DNA of 64,000 nt. Source: Rhodospirillales bacterium. GTDB taxonomy: Bacteria; Pseudomonadota; Alphaproteobacteria; Rhodospirillales; Defluviicoccaceae. Numbering within the stretch: the stretch's first letter is position 1; every line of letters starts with the position of its first letter. Below the pieces are notes generated by a model, which was given only the letters and a program-made list of their open reading frames with translations, made no database searches and had not been told where the DNA came from. Made by a program: the position numbers and the translations under genes. The DNA is taken from NCBI GenBank assembly GCA_016712375.1, contig JADJRE010000003.1, forward strand, positions 1 to 64,000. The letters are read 5' to 3'. Shown here one piece after another: positions 45,134 through 54,323 of this stretch.

Positions 45134-45598
45134 CTACTTCGTTGGGTGAACATGAAAAATCGTCGGGATCTCTGCGGACACGAGATTCAGTCGCGCGTCG
45201 AAGACGTCGCCTTCCTCAAGCGGTCGGCGCAGGGGCCCCAGCCGCACGTAGAGATGCGAGCTATGCAGGTCGAGGGTTTCGCCCGAGGGAACGTTGATCG
45301 ACTCGAGTATAGCCCAATCCTCAGCACCGAGATGAGCCATCAACTTGGACTCCTCGGCGAGATCAGTTTCAATGCCGAGGAAGTGAACCGACTGCGATCC
45401 GTTGTTGATCAGCTTGAAGCGAAGTTTGCTATATCCGCCTGCCGGCGCGGCGGTGGCCGTTGCCTCGACGACGATGACGTTGCCAAAGTAGAGATCGGGC
45501 TCGTCGGCATACCCGCTCGCTGCGGTGAGAGTCGATAGTAAAAAAAGAACTACCGACCTAGCCGCAATGTCCAAACATGCCCCGCCAACAGTGGCCAT
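45134..45598 (-). CDS. PCu(A)C-like periplasmic protein with altered ligands
   Basis: The product is about 154 residues with a signal peptide (SVVLFLLSTLTAASGYADE). The body has the order of PCu(A)C copper chaperones: GYSKLRFKLINNGSQ, HFLGIETDLAEESKLMAHL, then HSSHLYVRLGPLRRPLEEGD. In standard members the ligands come as HxM-type pairs (HEM, HLM); here several methionines are absent, so copper binding may be weak or changed. It is the last of three exported-protein genes on the minus strand. ATG at 45598 was chosen for the signal peptide; 45667 is an alternative start. Confidence 0.6.
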   Translation of the reverse strand: MATVGGACLDIAARSVVLFLLSTLTAASGYADEPDLYFGNVIVVEATATAAPAGGYSKLRFKLINNGSQSVHFLGIETDLAEESKLMAHLGAEDWAILESINVPSGETLDLHSSHLYVRLGPLRRPLEEGDVFDARLNLVSAEIPTIFHVHPTK

Positions 45599-45677
45599 GG
45601 TGTACCGCGTCGATACCCAAAAAAGTATCCTGGACAGCCAGGATCGCCGGTCTGTACAAGAAATCATCTACCAATCA

Positions 45678-46130
45678 TCAGGCTACAAACGTTAATCGTA
45701 ATATCGTTCCTTTTGGAATAACTTGATCGAAGATGAATTTGAAATTCGCCTCCGGGTAGATGCTGCGGAACTGTCTTGTACGGTGTAGTGGAACTAAAAT
45801 ATTGTCCGTATGCTTAATAACACTTCCATCAGGAAAGATGGCTTGTATTTCTACCCTATTTCCAGCAAACGCGTTGTCGTATACACCTAATCTTCGCACC
45901 TTTCCATACACTCTGGTCTCGTTCTCCTCCGGATCTGAGAGCACTCGTATATTACTTATCTTAAAAGAGGGAGACGGCTGTGCTTGTACTTGAACCTCTC
46001 CCTGATCAACGAGGTCTATTCTCCCAAACATACACGCAGAAACCAGTGTCGCCGATGAAATTAGTACAGTTACCGACCACAAAGCGGCTAGATAACTGCG
46101 CCAGCGAGGCGCGTAGACGATGGCTCGCAT
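45678..46130 (-). CDS. putative lipoprotein of unknown family
   Basis: The 150-residue product has a signal sequence ending in LVSAC, a plausible lipobox, so it is probably a lipoprotein. The body looks like a beta-rich domain (ISNIRVLSDPEENETRVYGKVRR, RVEIQAIFPDGSVIKHTDN). Codon use is clearly less GC-rich than the efflux genes. It sits in the middle of a three-gene minus-strand set. No family recognised. Confidence 0.65.
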   Translation of the reverse strand: MRAIVYAPRWRSYLAALWSVTVLISSATLVSACMFGRIDLVDQGEVQVQAQPSPSFKISNIRVLSDPEENETRVYGKVRRLGVYDNAFAGNRVEIQAIFPDGSVIKHTDNILVPLHRTRQFRSIYPEANFKFIFDQVIPKGTILRLTFVA

Positions 46131-46242
46131 GGAAATAGCCTGTCCAGAGCGTTGGTGGATATGCGGCGCCCTTATTTTTTGGACGCCGCTCCTCGGTGTT
46201 GGTGCCGGCGCCTATCGTGCGTTCACGCGACACCTTGATGGT

Positions 46243-46701
46243 TCAGCGGCCTGCGTCGAACTTCACCGTTTCCCGGACAAGCTCGGTCTCGCCAGGAATA
46301 GTTGCTAAAATATCGAGCTTCCACGTCCCGGGCATGGAGACGTCGGCCATCAGTTGATAGAGGCCGGGACCTGAGGAGCCGACGAACTTCACCTCGCCGC
46401 TCATCGTCGTCGTCACCGCGCCCGGCGACACGCCTTTGTGCGCGTAATGCGGATGCGTCATCTCCAGACCACCGCCGGTGATCGTCGCGCCCTGGACCGG
46501 CTGCCCGGTAGAGACGTTGGTGAGCTTGACCGTGAGCCCGGTGTGGGCTCCAGTCGGTACCGGTTGGTCGAGAACGTCGAACCGGTAGCCTTGCGAGCTC
46601 TCGCCGGCGCCGGCGCATGATGCCAGCGGCAAGGCGGCGAGGAGGGACGCGCCGAACAAGAGACCCAGCGCTCCCGGCTTCCACGAATGACGAATCTGCA
46701 T
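46243..46701 (-). CDS. YtkA/FixH-like lipoprotein, paralogue A
   Basis: The 152-residue product has a signal peptide ending at ALPLASC (lipobox). An Ig-like YtkA/FixH-type domain follows: YRFDVLDQPVPTGAHTGLTVKLTN, a Met/His patch (LEMTHPHYAHKGV), and MPGTWKLDILATIPGETELVRETVKF. GGAGCAGTC precedes the ATG. It is paralogous to the gene at 55870. It should sit in the periplasm and may bind copper through the His/Met patch. It heads the minus-strand set and has a metal-regulon box 89 bases upstream. Confidence 0.75.
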   Translation of the reverse strand: MQIRHSWKPGALGLLFGASLLAALPLASCAGAGESSQGYRFDVLDQPVPTGAHTGLTVKLTNVSTGQPVQGATITGGGLEMTHPHYAHKGVSPGAVTTTMSGEVKFVGSSGPGLYQLMADVSMPGTWKLDILATIPGETELVRETVKFDAGR

Positions 46702-46789
46702 ATGACTGCTCCTGCGAATGACGTCGAACGGCTGCGTCGCGTTCGTTACGGCACTATGCCGCACACAACTCACGGGAGTTTGTCTCCTC

Positions 46790-46805
46790 TGTAACAAATG
46801 GTTGC
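46790..46805 (-). promoter_or_regulatory. metal-regulon box 4
   Basis: On the minus strand GCAACCATTTGTTACA has the exact TTTGTTACA core. CATAGT follows after 31 bases. It lies 89 bases upstream of the gene at 46701, in the divergent region before the second efflux operon. Confidence 0.55.
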
Positions 46806-46985
46806 TGGCGCGATCCCGTCGCGCAAGGTTTGGGCGAACAGGCAGCTCGTGGATTTCATGCGAACTCGCCGGGTTCAGCCTTTTTCCGCGAGATTGTCCG
46901 TCGAGAAACACTTCGTTACGAAGCGGCAAAACGGCAGCAGCACGGATGTGTCATCTGCATAGCGCCGGTTTCACGGAGGTGCGTC

Positions 46986-48182
46986 TTGAGATGGACGACG
47001 TTGTGCATCGTGGTCCTTCTCTCGGGCGCAAGTGTTCGCCCGTCGCACGCCGGCGAGATGCGGGAGGTGCTCGAGAGCGCATGGTCGAAAAACGCGGAGA
47101 TCGCCACTTTGCAAGCGCGCCGCGCTGAAATCATGGCGCGCAAGCGAGCGGCCGGGAGACTGACTCCCGGCCCGCCTTCTCTGGGCGTCGGCCATCTCAA
47201 CGATTATGTGACGGGCGATGATGGATATCGGGAGTACGACGTCGAGTTGGGCACGCCACTTTGGCTCCCCGGAGAAGGCACGGCCAGTCGCACTCTCGCG
47301 GATCGAGAGCTTGCCCGCCTGCAGGCGCAGCTGGCGCTGGCGAGACTGAAGGTCGCCGGCGAGGTCCGCGACGCTTACTGGTCCGTCCGGCTCGGCGAAG
47401 GTTCCGTCGATCTGGCCCGCCGTCGCTTGCAGGCGGCGCGAACGCTGCAAGCCGACGTGGATCGACAGGTCGCCGCCGGCCAAGTGGCTTTCGCCGACCT
47501 GCTGCTGGCGAAGGGCGAAACCCTGGAGGCGCAGTCCATTCTCAGCGAGCAGGAAGCGGCATTGACCGAGGCCCGGCTGGCCTTTCAGGCGCTGACGGGC
47601 GCCCCCTCGGCAGCCGACTTCGCGGAACCGGAGCCGACGGACCGGGGCTTTGAGCAGCATCCTCGGCTGGTTGCGTTGCGCACGACCGTCGATGTGGCCG
47701 AGGCTAATTCGCGCCTCATCCGCATTCAGGACCGGGACAATCCCGAAGTCGCGTTCCTGGGCGTCGTCGAGCGCCAGCTCTCCAACGAACCTTATGACAA
47801 GCGGATCGGCGTCCGGGTGACCATTCCGTTCGCGACGGAGGGTCGCAATGCGCCGCGGCGAGCAGCGAGCGAAGCCGAGCGTGTACAGGCGCTGGCCGAA
47901 CTGCAGACGGCGGAGCGGCAGGTCCGCGCCGAGGTGGGTGGGGCAGAAGCGGATCTCGCATCGGCGCAGGAGCGCGCTTCGCTCGCCGACCAGCGGCACC
48001 GGGCCTTCGCGGAGCGGCTGGCGCTCGTCGAGCGCAGCGTCCGCGTCGGTGAAACAGCCTTCGTCGAGCTGGTGCGGGCGCGGGCGGGCGTGTTCGAGAC
48101 GGATCTTGCGCGACTGCGCAGCGAAATCGCCTCGATGCAGGCTCGGTCGAGACTCAACCAGGCGCTCGGCCTGCTGCCGTAG
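46986..48182 (+). CDS. TolC-family outer membrane efflux factor
   Basis: The product is about 398 residues. A signal peptide (LCIVVLLSGASVRPSHAGE) is followed by helical-hairpin repeats (YDVELGTPLWLPGEGTASR, ADVDRQVAAGQVAFADLLLAKGE, VTIPFATEGRNAPRRAASEAE). It is the outer membrane channel of the second RND system. The start is taken as TTG at 46986, six bases after GGAGG; longer open sequence upstream overlaps the divergent promoter. Compared with the cusC product it is more distant, in line with a different substrate. Confidence 0.78.
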   Translation: MRWTTLCIVVLLSGASVRPSHAGEMREVLESAWSKNAEIATLQARRAEIMARKRAAGRLTPGPPSLGVGHLNDYVTGDDGYREYDVELGTPLWLPGEGTASRTLADRELARLQAQLALARLKVAGEVRDAYWSVRLGEGSVDLARRRLQAARTLQADVDRQVAAGQVAFADLLLAKGETLEAQSILSEQEAALTEARLAFQALTGAPSAADFAEPEPTDRGFEQHPRLVALRTTVDVAEANSRLIRIQDRDNPEVAFLGVVERQLSNEPYDKRIGVRVTIPFATEGRNAPRRAASEAERVQALAELQTAERQVRAEVGGAEADLASAQERASLADQRHRAFAERLALVERSVRVGETAFVELVRARAGVFETDLARLRSEIASMQARSRLNQALGLLP

Positions 48183-48199
48183 GAGGTTTCGGCCGGAAA

Positions 48200-50002
48200 A
48201 TGGGAAGCGTGCTGATGAACCCTTTCCTGACATGCCGTTCGTGCCGATGCGTAGCGCTCCTCGGCGTCGTCGCGAGCTGCTGGTTGCTCGGGCTTGTCGT
48301 TACGCCGATTCCTGCCCTGGCGCACGAGGGCCACGATCATGGCGCTCAGCCGATGATCACCGCCGTCGCCCCGCGGCTGGAGAGCAGTTCCGAGGACTTC
48401 GAACTCCTCGGCGTCGTGCGTGGCGATACCCTCGTTGTCTTCCTCGACCGATACGCCAGCAACGATCCGGTCACCGACGCCAGGATCGAAGTCACTGCGC
48501 AGGGAGCGACTATCCATGCCGAGCCGCAGCCGGATGGTACGTTCCTCGTCAAGGCGCCGTGGCTGTCCCGGCCGGGCACCGTGGATGTGGTGTTCGCGGT
48601 CAACGCCGGTGAGACGAGTGACCTGCTCGCCGGATTGCTTGAAGTGCCGGATTCCTCTGCGGCCGCGGCGCCGCGGGGCTCCGAACTGCTCACCGTGCTT
48701 CGCCGGGAACCAGTGCTTTGGGGCTTGGGCTTGCTGCTGCTGTTGTTGGGTGCCGTTTTCGGCCGAGCGCTCGCGGCACGCCCGCGTCCTTCAGACGCCA
48801 CCAGGGCGCAAGCACCGACTCCGATGCCCTTGAGCGTGAGTGCCACTGAGAGAGCCGTCAAAGCGACGCGGCGCGCGACAACTGCCCCGCTCCTTGGATT
48901 GGTCGCCGGCGTTGGGCTGGTCGGTCCCGCTCTGGCGCACGGCGACGAGGATCACGGCGCCGTCGATGCGCCGCCGCCCGTGGTGGAACAAGGAATGGTC
49001 CTCACCGATAGTCCGCGTCGCCTCGCCGACGGCAGCCTGTTCGTTCCGAAGCCGACGCAGCGGCTGTTGATCGTCCGGACGAAGCTGGCGCAGGTGGAAG
49101 ATGCGGCGGAGGCGGCGACCATCGTCGGGCGGGTGATGGCCGATCCAACCAGTGGTGGACGCGTTCAGTCCGCACAGACCGGCAGGATCGAGCCGCCGGA
49201 GGGCGGCTTGCCCGTCCTCGGACAGCGGGTCACGCGCGGCCAGGTCCTCGCCTATGTCACGCCGGTGATCACCACAGTGGAGGCGGGGGGGCTACGAGAG
49301 CAGATCGCCCTGCTGAACAGCAGCATCACCATCGCCGAGCAGCGCGTGGCTCGCCTGTCGCAACTGGAAGGCAGCGTGCCCAGGCGGGAGATCGACGACG
49401 CGAAGCGGGAGCTGGAGGGTCTGCGCCGTCGGCGGCAGGCCCTGGCACCTGCCCTGGTCGACCGGGAAGTGCTCCGCGCGTCGGCATCCGGGGTCATCTC
49501 GGTTGCGAACGTCGTAGGAGGACAGATCGTCGAGGCGCGGGAGATACTCTACGAAATCGTCGATCCGGCCAGGCTGTGGGTCGAGGCCGTCGCCTACGAT
49601 CCGAACGCGGTGGTCGACATCCGAAGCGCCGTCGCATCGACGGCCGAGGGCGATACCGTGCCGCTGGCCCTCGTCGGCCGAGGGCTGACGCTGCGCCAGC
49701 AAGCCGTGCCGCTGCAGTTCCGCATCACCAGGACGGCGCCCACGCTGACAGTCGGTAAACCGGTCACCGTGATCGTGCAAAGCTCCCGCAGCATGAGCGG
49801 CGTCGTCCTGCCCAGCGGCAGCGTCGTGCGCGCCGCCAACGGCGAGAGCGTCGTCTTCGAGCACGCCTCGGCCGAACGTTTCGTGCCGCGGCCGGTCCGC
49901 TATCGGCCGCTCGACGGCGAACGGGTGCTGGTGCTCGCCGGCATCGGCCCCGGAAGCCGCGTCGTGACGGACGGCGCCGGCCTCCTCAGCCAGCTCCGCT
50001 GA
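48200..50002 (+). CDS. fused periplasmic domain plus RND adaptor
   Basis: The 600-residue protein looks like two exported proteins joined. Residues 1-200 have a signal peptide ending in PALAHEGHDHG, a beta-sandwich domain (LVVFLDRYASNDPVTDARIEVT) and a membrane span (VLWGLGLLLLLLGAVFGRAL). Then a second signal-like segment (APLLGLVAGVGLVGPALAHGDEDHG) starts a normal membrane fusion protein: RIEPPEGGLPVLGQRVTRGQ, coiled-coil hairpin near 370-430, and the barrel domain (VWVEAVAYDPNAV-like text). His clusters follow each cleavage-like site. It should connect the pump to the outer membrane channel and bind metal. ATG 48215 is an alternative start. Confidence 0.78.
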   Translation: MGSVLMNPFLTCRSCRCVALLGVVASCWLLGLVVTPIPALAHEGHDHGAQPMITAVAPRLESSSEDFELLGVVRGDTLVVFLDRYASNDPVTDARIEVTAQGATIHAEPQPDGTFLVKAPWLSRPGTVDVVFAVNAGETSDLLAGLLEVPDSSAAAAPRGSELLTVLRREPVLWGLGLLLLLLGAVFGRALAARPRPSDATRAQAPTPMPLSVSATERAVKATRRATTAPLLGLVAGVGLVGPALAHGDEDHGAVDAPPPVVEQGMVLTDSPRRLADGSLFVPKPTQRLLIVRTKLAQVEDAAEAATIVGRVMADPTSGGRVQSAQTGRIEPPEGGLPVLGQRVTRGQVLAYVTPVITTVEAGGLREQIALLNSSITIAEQRVARLSQLEGSVPRREIDDAKRELEGLRRRRQALAPALVDREVLRASASGVISVANVVGGQIVEAREILYEIVDPARLWVEAVAYDPNAVVDIRSAVASTAEGDTVPLALVGRGLTLRQQAVPLQFRITRTAPTLTVGKPVTVIVQSSRSMSGVVLPSGSVVRAANGESVVFEHASAERFVPRPVRYRPLDGERVLVLAGIGPGSRVVTDGAGLLSQLR

Positions 50003-50007
50003 GCGCG

Positions 50008-53000
50008 ATGTTCGATTTTCTCGTCAACATCAGCCTGCGCAACCGGCTGTTCGTGTTGATCGGCGCCGTGCTCCTCGTCGCTTATGGCAGCATTTCGCTG
50101 AAGGACATCCCGGTCGACGTCTTTCCGGACCTGAACAAGCCGACCATCACCCTGCTGACCGAGGCCGAGGGCCTGGCGACGGAGGAGGTCGAGCTTCTGG
50201 TGACCTTCCCGATCGAGACCTCGATGAACGGCATGTCTGGCGTCACGCGTGTGCGCTCCGTCTCCACCGTCGGCCTGTCGATCGTCTTCGTGGAGTTCGA
50301 TTGGGGAACCGACATTTATCTGAACCGGCAACAGGTCACCGAGCGCCTGGCGCTCGTCCGCGAACAGCTTCCCGAGAACCTCTCGCCGCAGATGGCGCCG
50401 ATCTCCTCGATCATGGGCGAGATCATGCTGATCGCCCTTTCGAGCAAGACGGAGTCGCCGATGCGGCTGCGTGAACTCGCCGACTGGGTCGTCCGCCCGC
50501 GGCTGCTGACCGTTCCCGGGGTCTCGCAGGTGATTCCCATCGGCGGCGAGGTGCGGCAGTACCGGGTGACGCCGAACATCCCGGTGATGGACAGCCTCGA
50601 CATCAAGCACGAAGAGCTGGCGAGTGCGCTGCGGCAGTTCGGCGTCAACACCGGTGGCGGCTACGTCGACCAGGCCGGACGCGAGTTCCTGATCCGCAAC
50701 ATCGGCCGGACCGCCAGACTGGAAGACCTGCGCAACCTGATCGTCGCCTTCCGCGAGGGACAGCCGATTCCGCTTCACCATGTGGCGAGCGTCGACTTCG
50801 CACCGCGCCTCAAGCGCGGCGACGCCGGCTTCATGGGCAACGCGGCGGTGATCCTCTCCGTCCAGAAGCAGCCCGGCGCCGACACCGTAAAGCTGACAAG
50901 GGAGATCGAGACGGCTCTCGACGACATGGCGCGCGTCGTTCCGGCCGAGGTCCGGCTGAAGGACATCCTGTTCAAACAATCGAACTTTATCGAAGCGTCG
51001 ATCAGCAACGTCGAGCGGGTTCTCGTCGAGGCGCTCGTGGTCGTCGCCATCGTCCTGTTCCTCTTCCTCTTCAATTGGCGGACGACGCTGATCTCGCTCA
51101 CCGCCATCCCGATCTCGATCCTGATCACCGCACTGGTGTTCAAGTACTTCGGGCTGACCATCAACACCATGACGCTGGGCGGTCTCGCCATCGCCATCGG
51201 CGAACTGGTCGACGATGCCGTCGTCGGCGTCGAGAACGTCTTCCGCCGGTTGCGAATGAATCGCGACGCCGGGGAGCCGCGAACGCCGTTGGCGGTGGTC
51301 GCCGCCGCGTCCACCGAGGTCCGCTCCGGGATCATCTATGCGACGGTGATCATCGTCCTGGTGTTCGTGCCGCTGTTCGCACTCTCGGGCATCGAGGGCC
51401 GGTTGTTTGCGCCACTCGGCATCGCCTACATTGTCTCGATCCTGGCGAGCCTGGTCACCTCGATCACGGTGACGCCGGTCCTCTGCTACTACCTGCTGCC
51501 GCGCATGAAGCGGCTCGGCGAGCACGACAGCTTCATCGTCCGCTCCCTCAAGCGCGGCAACGAGCGCCTGCTCGGCTGGGCGTTCCGGCGGCCGTCCTTC
51601 GTCTATCTCCCGGCCGCCCTCGCCGTCGCCCTGGCCGTGGCATCGGTGCCGCTGCTGCCGCGTTCCTTCCTGCCTGCGTTCAACGAGGGAACGCTGACCA
51701 TCAGCCTGCTGTTCAACCCCGGCATCTCGCTCGCCGAGTCGAGCCGGATCGGGATGGTGGCGGAGCGGCTCATCCTGCAGGTGCCGGAGGTGAAGACGGT
51801 CGGCCGCCGCACCGGCCGCGCCGAGCTGGACGAGCACGCCGAGGGCGTCCATTCCAGCGAGATCGACGTCGACCTGCATCCGTCCGAGCGGGGCCGCGAG
51901 CAGATCCTCGGCGACATTCGCAGCCGTCTCGCCGCACTCCCCGCCAGCATCAACGTCGGCCAGCCCATTTCGCACCGGCTGGACCATATGCTCTCCGGCG
52001 TGCGCGCTCAGATCGCGCTCAAAATCTACGGCGACGACCTGGATACGCTGCGGACGCTGGCGGAGCAGATGCGCGAGCGGCTGTCTGTCATCCCGGGCCT
52101 GGTCGATCTGCAGCTGGAGAAGCAGGTCCGCATCCCGCAGCTCCAGGTCAATGTCGATTACCAGCGCGCCGCCCTCTACGGCGTCACGCCGACGCAGGTG
52201 ACGGAGGCGGTCCAGGCGATGTCGAACGGCCGCGTCGTCTCGCAGATCATCGACGAGAGCCGCCGCTTCGACGTCGCCTTGCGCCTCGACGATGCCGATC
52301 GAACGCGGGCAGGGCTCGCCGGGGTCATCATCGAGACACCGCTCGGGCACGTGCCGCTACGGACCGTCGCGGACGTGGTCGAGACCGACGGGCCGAACCA
52401 GGTGCTGCGGGAGAATGGTCGTCGGCGGATGGTGGTGCTGGCCAACTCCGACGGCACCGACATGGCCAAGCTGGTCGCGGCGATCCGCGCCGAAGTCGCC
52501 GGCATGCAGCTGCCCACCGGCTACTTCACCAGCCTGGAAGGCACGTTCCAGGCGCAGGAGGAAGCGGCGCGTCGGATCGGCGTGCTGTCGCTGGTGTCGC
52601 TGTCGATGATTTTCGTCGTGCTGCACAGTCGCTACAAGTCTTCGGTCCTGGCGCTGATCATCATGGGCAACGTTCCGCTGGCGCTGATCGGCAGCGTCAT
52701 AGCACTGTGGATTGCCGGGCAGCCGTTGTCCGTCGCGACGATGATCGGCTTCATCACGCTGACAGGCATCAGTGCTCGCAACGGTATCCTGAAGATCAGC
52801 CACTACATCAACCTGGCACTGTACGAGGGGGAGACGTTCGGCAGGACGCTGATCGTGCGCGGCAGCCTGGAGCGGCTGACGCCGGTGCTGATGACGGCGC
52901 TTTCCGCCGGGTTCGCTCTCGTCCCGCTGATGATCGGCGCCGATGCGCCGGGCAAGGAAATCCTGCATCCGGTCGCCATCACCATCTTCGGCGGACTGAT

Positions 53001-53118
53001 CAGCGCGACGCTGCTCGACACGCTGTTGACCCCGCTGCTCTTCCACAGGTTCGGCGAGAAGCCCCTGCTGCGGCTGCGGGAGCTGCAGCAGGAGCGGACG
53101 ACGGCAGAGGCCTATTAG
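50008..53118 (+). CDS. HME-RND heavy-metal efflux pump
   Basis: The 1036-residue RND pump has two sets of membrane spans and two large periplasmic loops. The fourth-span motif is AIGELVDDAVVGVEN, with adjacent aspartates, unlike the cusA product (GAMIDAAIVMIEN), so the substrate probably differs; divalent cations or a different Cu(I) route are possible. Other family text: DIPVDVFPDLNKPTITLLTEA and GVTPTQVTEAVQAMSNGR. It follows the fused adaptor by five bases. Complete. Assignment to Czc, Cnr or Cus subclasses needs a tree. Confidence 0.88.
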   Translation: MFDFLVNISLRNRLFVLIGAVLLVAYGSISLKDIPVDVFPDLNKPTITLLTEAEGLATEEVELLVTFPIETSMNGMSGVTRVRSVSTVGLSIVFVEFDWGTDIYLNRQQVTERLALVREQLPENLSPQMAPISSIMGEIMLIALSSKTESPMRLRELADWVVRPRLLTVPGVSQVIPIGGEVRQYRVTPNIPVMDSLDIKHEELASALRQFGVNTGGGYVDQAGREFLIRNIGRTARLEDLRNLIVAFREGQPIPLHHVASVDFAPRLKRGDAGFMGNAAVILSVQKQPGADTVKLTREIETALDDMARVVPAEVRLKDILFKQSNFIEASISNVERVLVEALVVVAIVLFLFLFNWRTTLISLTAIPISILITALVFKYFGLTINTMTLGGLAIAIGELVDDAVVGVENVFRRLRMNRDAGEPRTPLAVVAAASTEVRSGIIYATVIIVLVFVPLFALSGIEGRLFAPLGIAYIVSILASLVTSITVTPVLCYYLLPRMKRLGEHDSFIVRSLKRGNERLLGWAFRRPSFVYLPAALAVALAVASVPLLPRSFLPAFNEGTLTISLLFNPGISLAESSRIGMVAERLILQVPEVKTVGRRTGRAELDEHAEGVHSSEIDVDLHPSERGREQILGDIRSRLAALPASINVGQPISHRLDHMLSGVRAQIALKIYGDDLDTLRTLAEQMRERLSVIPGLVDLQLEKQVRIPQLQVNVDYQRAALYGVTPTQVTEAVQAMSNGRVVSQIIDESRRFDVALRLDDADRTRAGLAGVIIETPLGHVPLRTVADVVETDGPNQVLRENGRRRMVVLANSDGTDMAKLVAAIRAEVAGMQLPTGYFTSLEGTFQAQEEAARRIGVLSLVSLSMIFVVLHSRYKSSVLALIIMGNVPLALIGSVIALWIAGQPLSVATMIGFITLTGISARNGILKISHYINLALYEGETFGRTLIVRGSLERLTPVLMTALSAGFALVPLMIGADAPGKEILHPVAITIFGGLISATLLDTLLTPLLFHRFGEKPLLRLRELQQERTTAEAY

Positions 53119-53159
53119 CATGGGCGCTCGCCGCTTTAACTATCGCAGGGAGAGTGCCC

Positions 53160-53540
53160 ATGATCCCCCGACGCCTGCTGTTCGCCCTTTGCCTGCTGCT
53201 GACCCCGGCCTTCGCCTCTGCCCATGGTCCCGCCCGCGGGCCGAACGGCGGGCAGACGCAGGATCTCGCCGGCGGTCACGTCGAGCTGGTCGCCAGGGGG
53301 CCTGAACTTGTCCTCTACCTGTTCGATGCACAGAACAAGCCCATGCCTGCGACAGGAGCGACCGCGACGGCCACCGTCCTGGCCGCAGGGCAGCAGCAGA
53401 CGGTGGCTCTGGTGGCGGGCGACGGCAACGCGCTCCGGGGCAACGGCAGCTTCGCAGCGGCGCCGGGACTGAAGGTCGTCGTCTCGCTGACGCTACCCGG
53501 ACAGCGCCCGCAGCTTGGCCGCTTCACCCCACTGAATTGA
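53160..53540 (+). CDS. small periplasmic protein of the efflux operon
   Basis: The 126-residue product has a signal peptide (LLFALCLLLTPAFASAHGP). A GPNGGQTQDLAGGHVELVARGPELVLYLFD domain follows, then a KPMPATGA stretch. It is often found beside metal RND pumps and likely binds metal through its N-terminal His/Asn region. GGGAGAG precedes the ATG. Function not established. Confidence 0.7.
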   Translation: MIPRRLLFALCLLLTPAFASAHGPARGPNGGQTQDLAGGHVELVARGPELVLYLFDAQNKPMPATGATATATVLAAGQQQTVALVAGDGNALRGNGSFAAAPGLKVVVSLTLPGQRPQLGRFTPLN

Positions 53541-53594
53541 CGGCGTCCAGCCGTGCATTCCCATCCGCGGGGCGATCAGGACACGGAAGAACCG

Positions 53595-54323
53595 ATGACA
53601 CGCGTGGGTTCCGAGGCGCACATCCTCGTCGTCGACGACGACGCGCAGGTCCGGCAACTGATCGGGCGTTTTCTGCGGGAGAACGGCTACCGCATGACCG
53701 GCGCGTGCGACGGCCGCGAGATGCGGGAAAGCCTCGCGTCCGCCAAGATCGATCTGGTGATCCTGGACGTGATGCTGCCGGGCGCGTCCGGCCTCGACCT
53801 CTGCCGCGAGCTGCGGGCCTCGTCGTCGCTGCCGATCATCATGCTGACGGCGAAGGGCGAGGACACCGACCGGATCGTCGGCCTGGAGCTTGGCGCCGAT
53901 GACTACATGCCGAAGCCGTTCAACCCGCGGGAACTCCTGGCGCGCGTGCGGGCCGTCCTGCGCCGGGCGGCGATCCCGCCCGAAGGCGGTCCGGTGGCCG
54001 GCGGACGGCTGATCACCTTCGCCGGATGGACGCTGGACACGCTGCGCCGCGAGGTCGCCTCGGCTGAGGGCGTCGTCGTCGATCTCAGCGGCGGCGAATA
54101 CGACCTCCTGCTCGTCCTTCTCGAACATCCCAATCGGGTTCTCTCGCGTGACCAACTGCTGGAATTGGCCCGGCACCGGATATGCACCCCGTTCGACAGA
54201 AGCATCGACGTACAGATCAGCCGATTGCGCCGCAAGCTCGAGGCGGACGAGAATGCCCCCACGCTGATCAAGACTATCCGCGGCGCCGGTTACCTGTTCC
54301 TGCCGACGGTGCAGCGCCTGTGA
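53595..54323 (+). CDS. OmpR-family response regulator
   Basis: The 242-residue product has a receiver domain (LVVDDDAQVRQLIG, phosphorylation site Asp58 in VILDVMLPG, TAKGED, Lys in YMPKPFNPRELLAR). The C-terminal winged helix carries VLSRDQLLELARHR and DVQISRLRRKLE. It is a transcription activator of the CusR/CzcR kind by context. GGAAGA lies before ATG. It is the likely reader of the five TTTGTTACA boxes in this window, by inference from location. Confidence 0.92.
   Translation: MTRVGSEAHILVVDDDAQVRQLIGRFLRENGYRMTGACDGREMRESLASAKIDLVILDVMLPGASGLDLCRELRASSSLPIIMLTAKGEDTDRIVGLELGADDYMPKPFNPRELLARVRAVLRRAAIPPEGGPVAGGRLITFAGWTLDTLRREVASAEGVVVDLSGGEYDLLLVLLEHPNRVLSRDQLLELARHRICTPFDRSIDVQISRLRRKLEADENAPTLIKTIRGAGYLFLPTVQRL

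Noticed and set aside
45627..45644. ATCCTGG-ACAG-CCAGGAT inverted repeat upstream of the PCu(A)C-like gene
   Set aside because: Short, and within a possible alternative N terminus of that gene; not enough to call a site.
49900..52350. 816-codon minus-strand frame opposite the second RND pump
   Set aside because: Compositional shadow; all recognisable RND motifs are on the plus strand.
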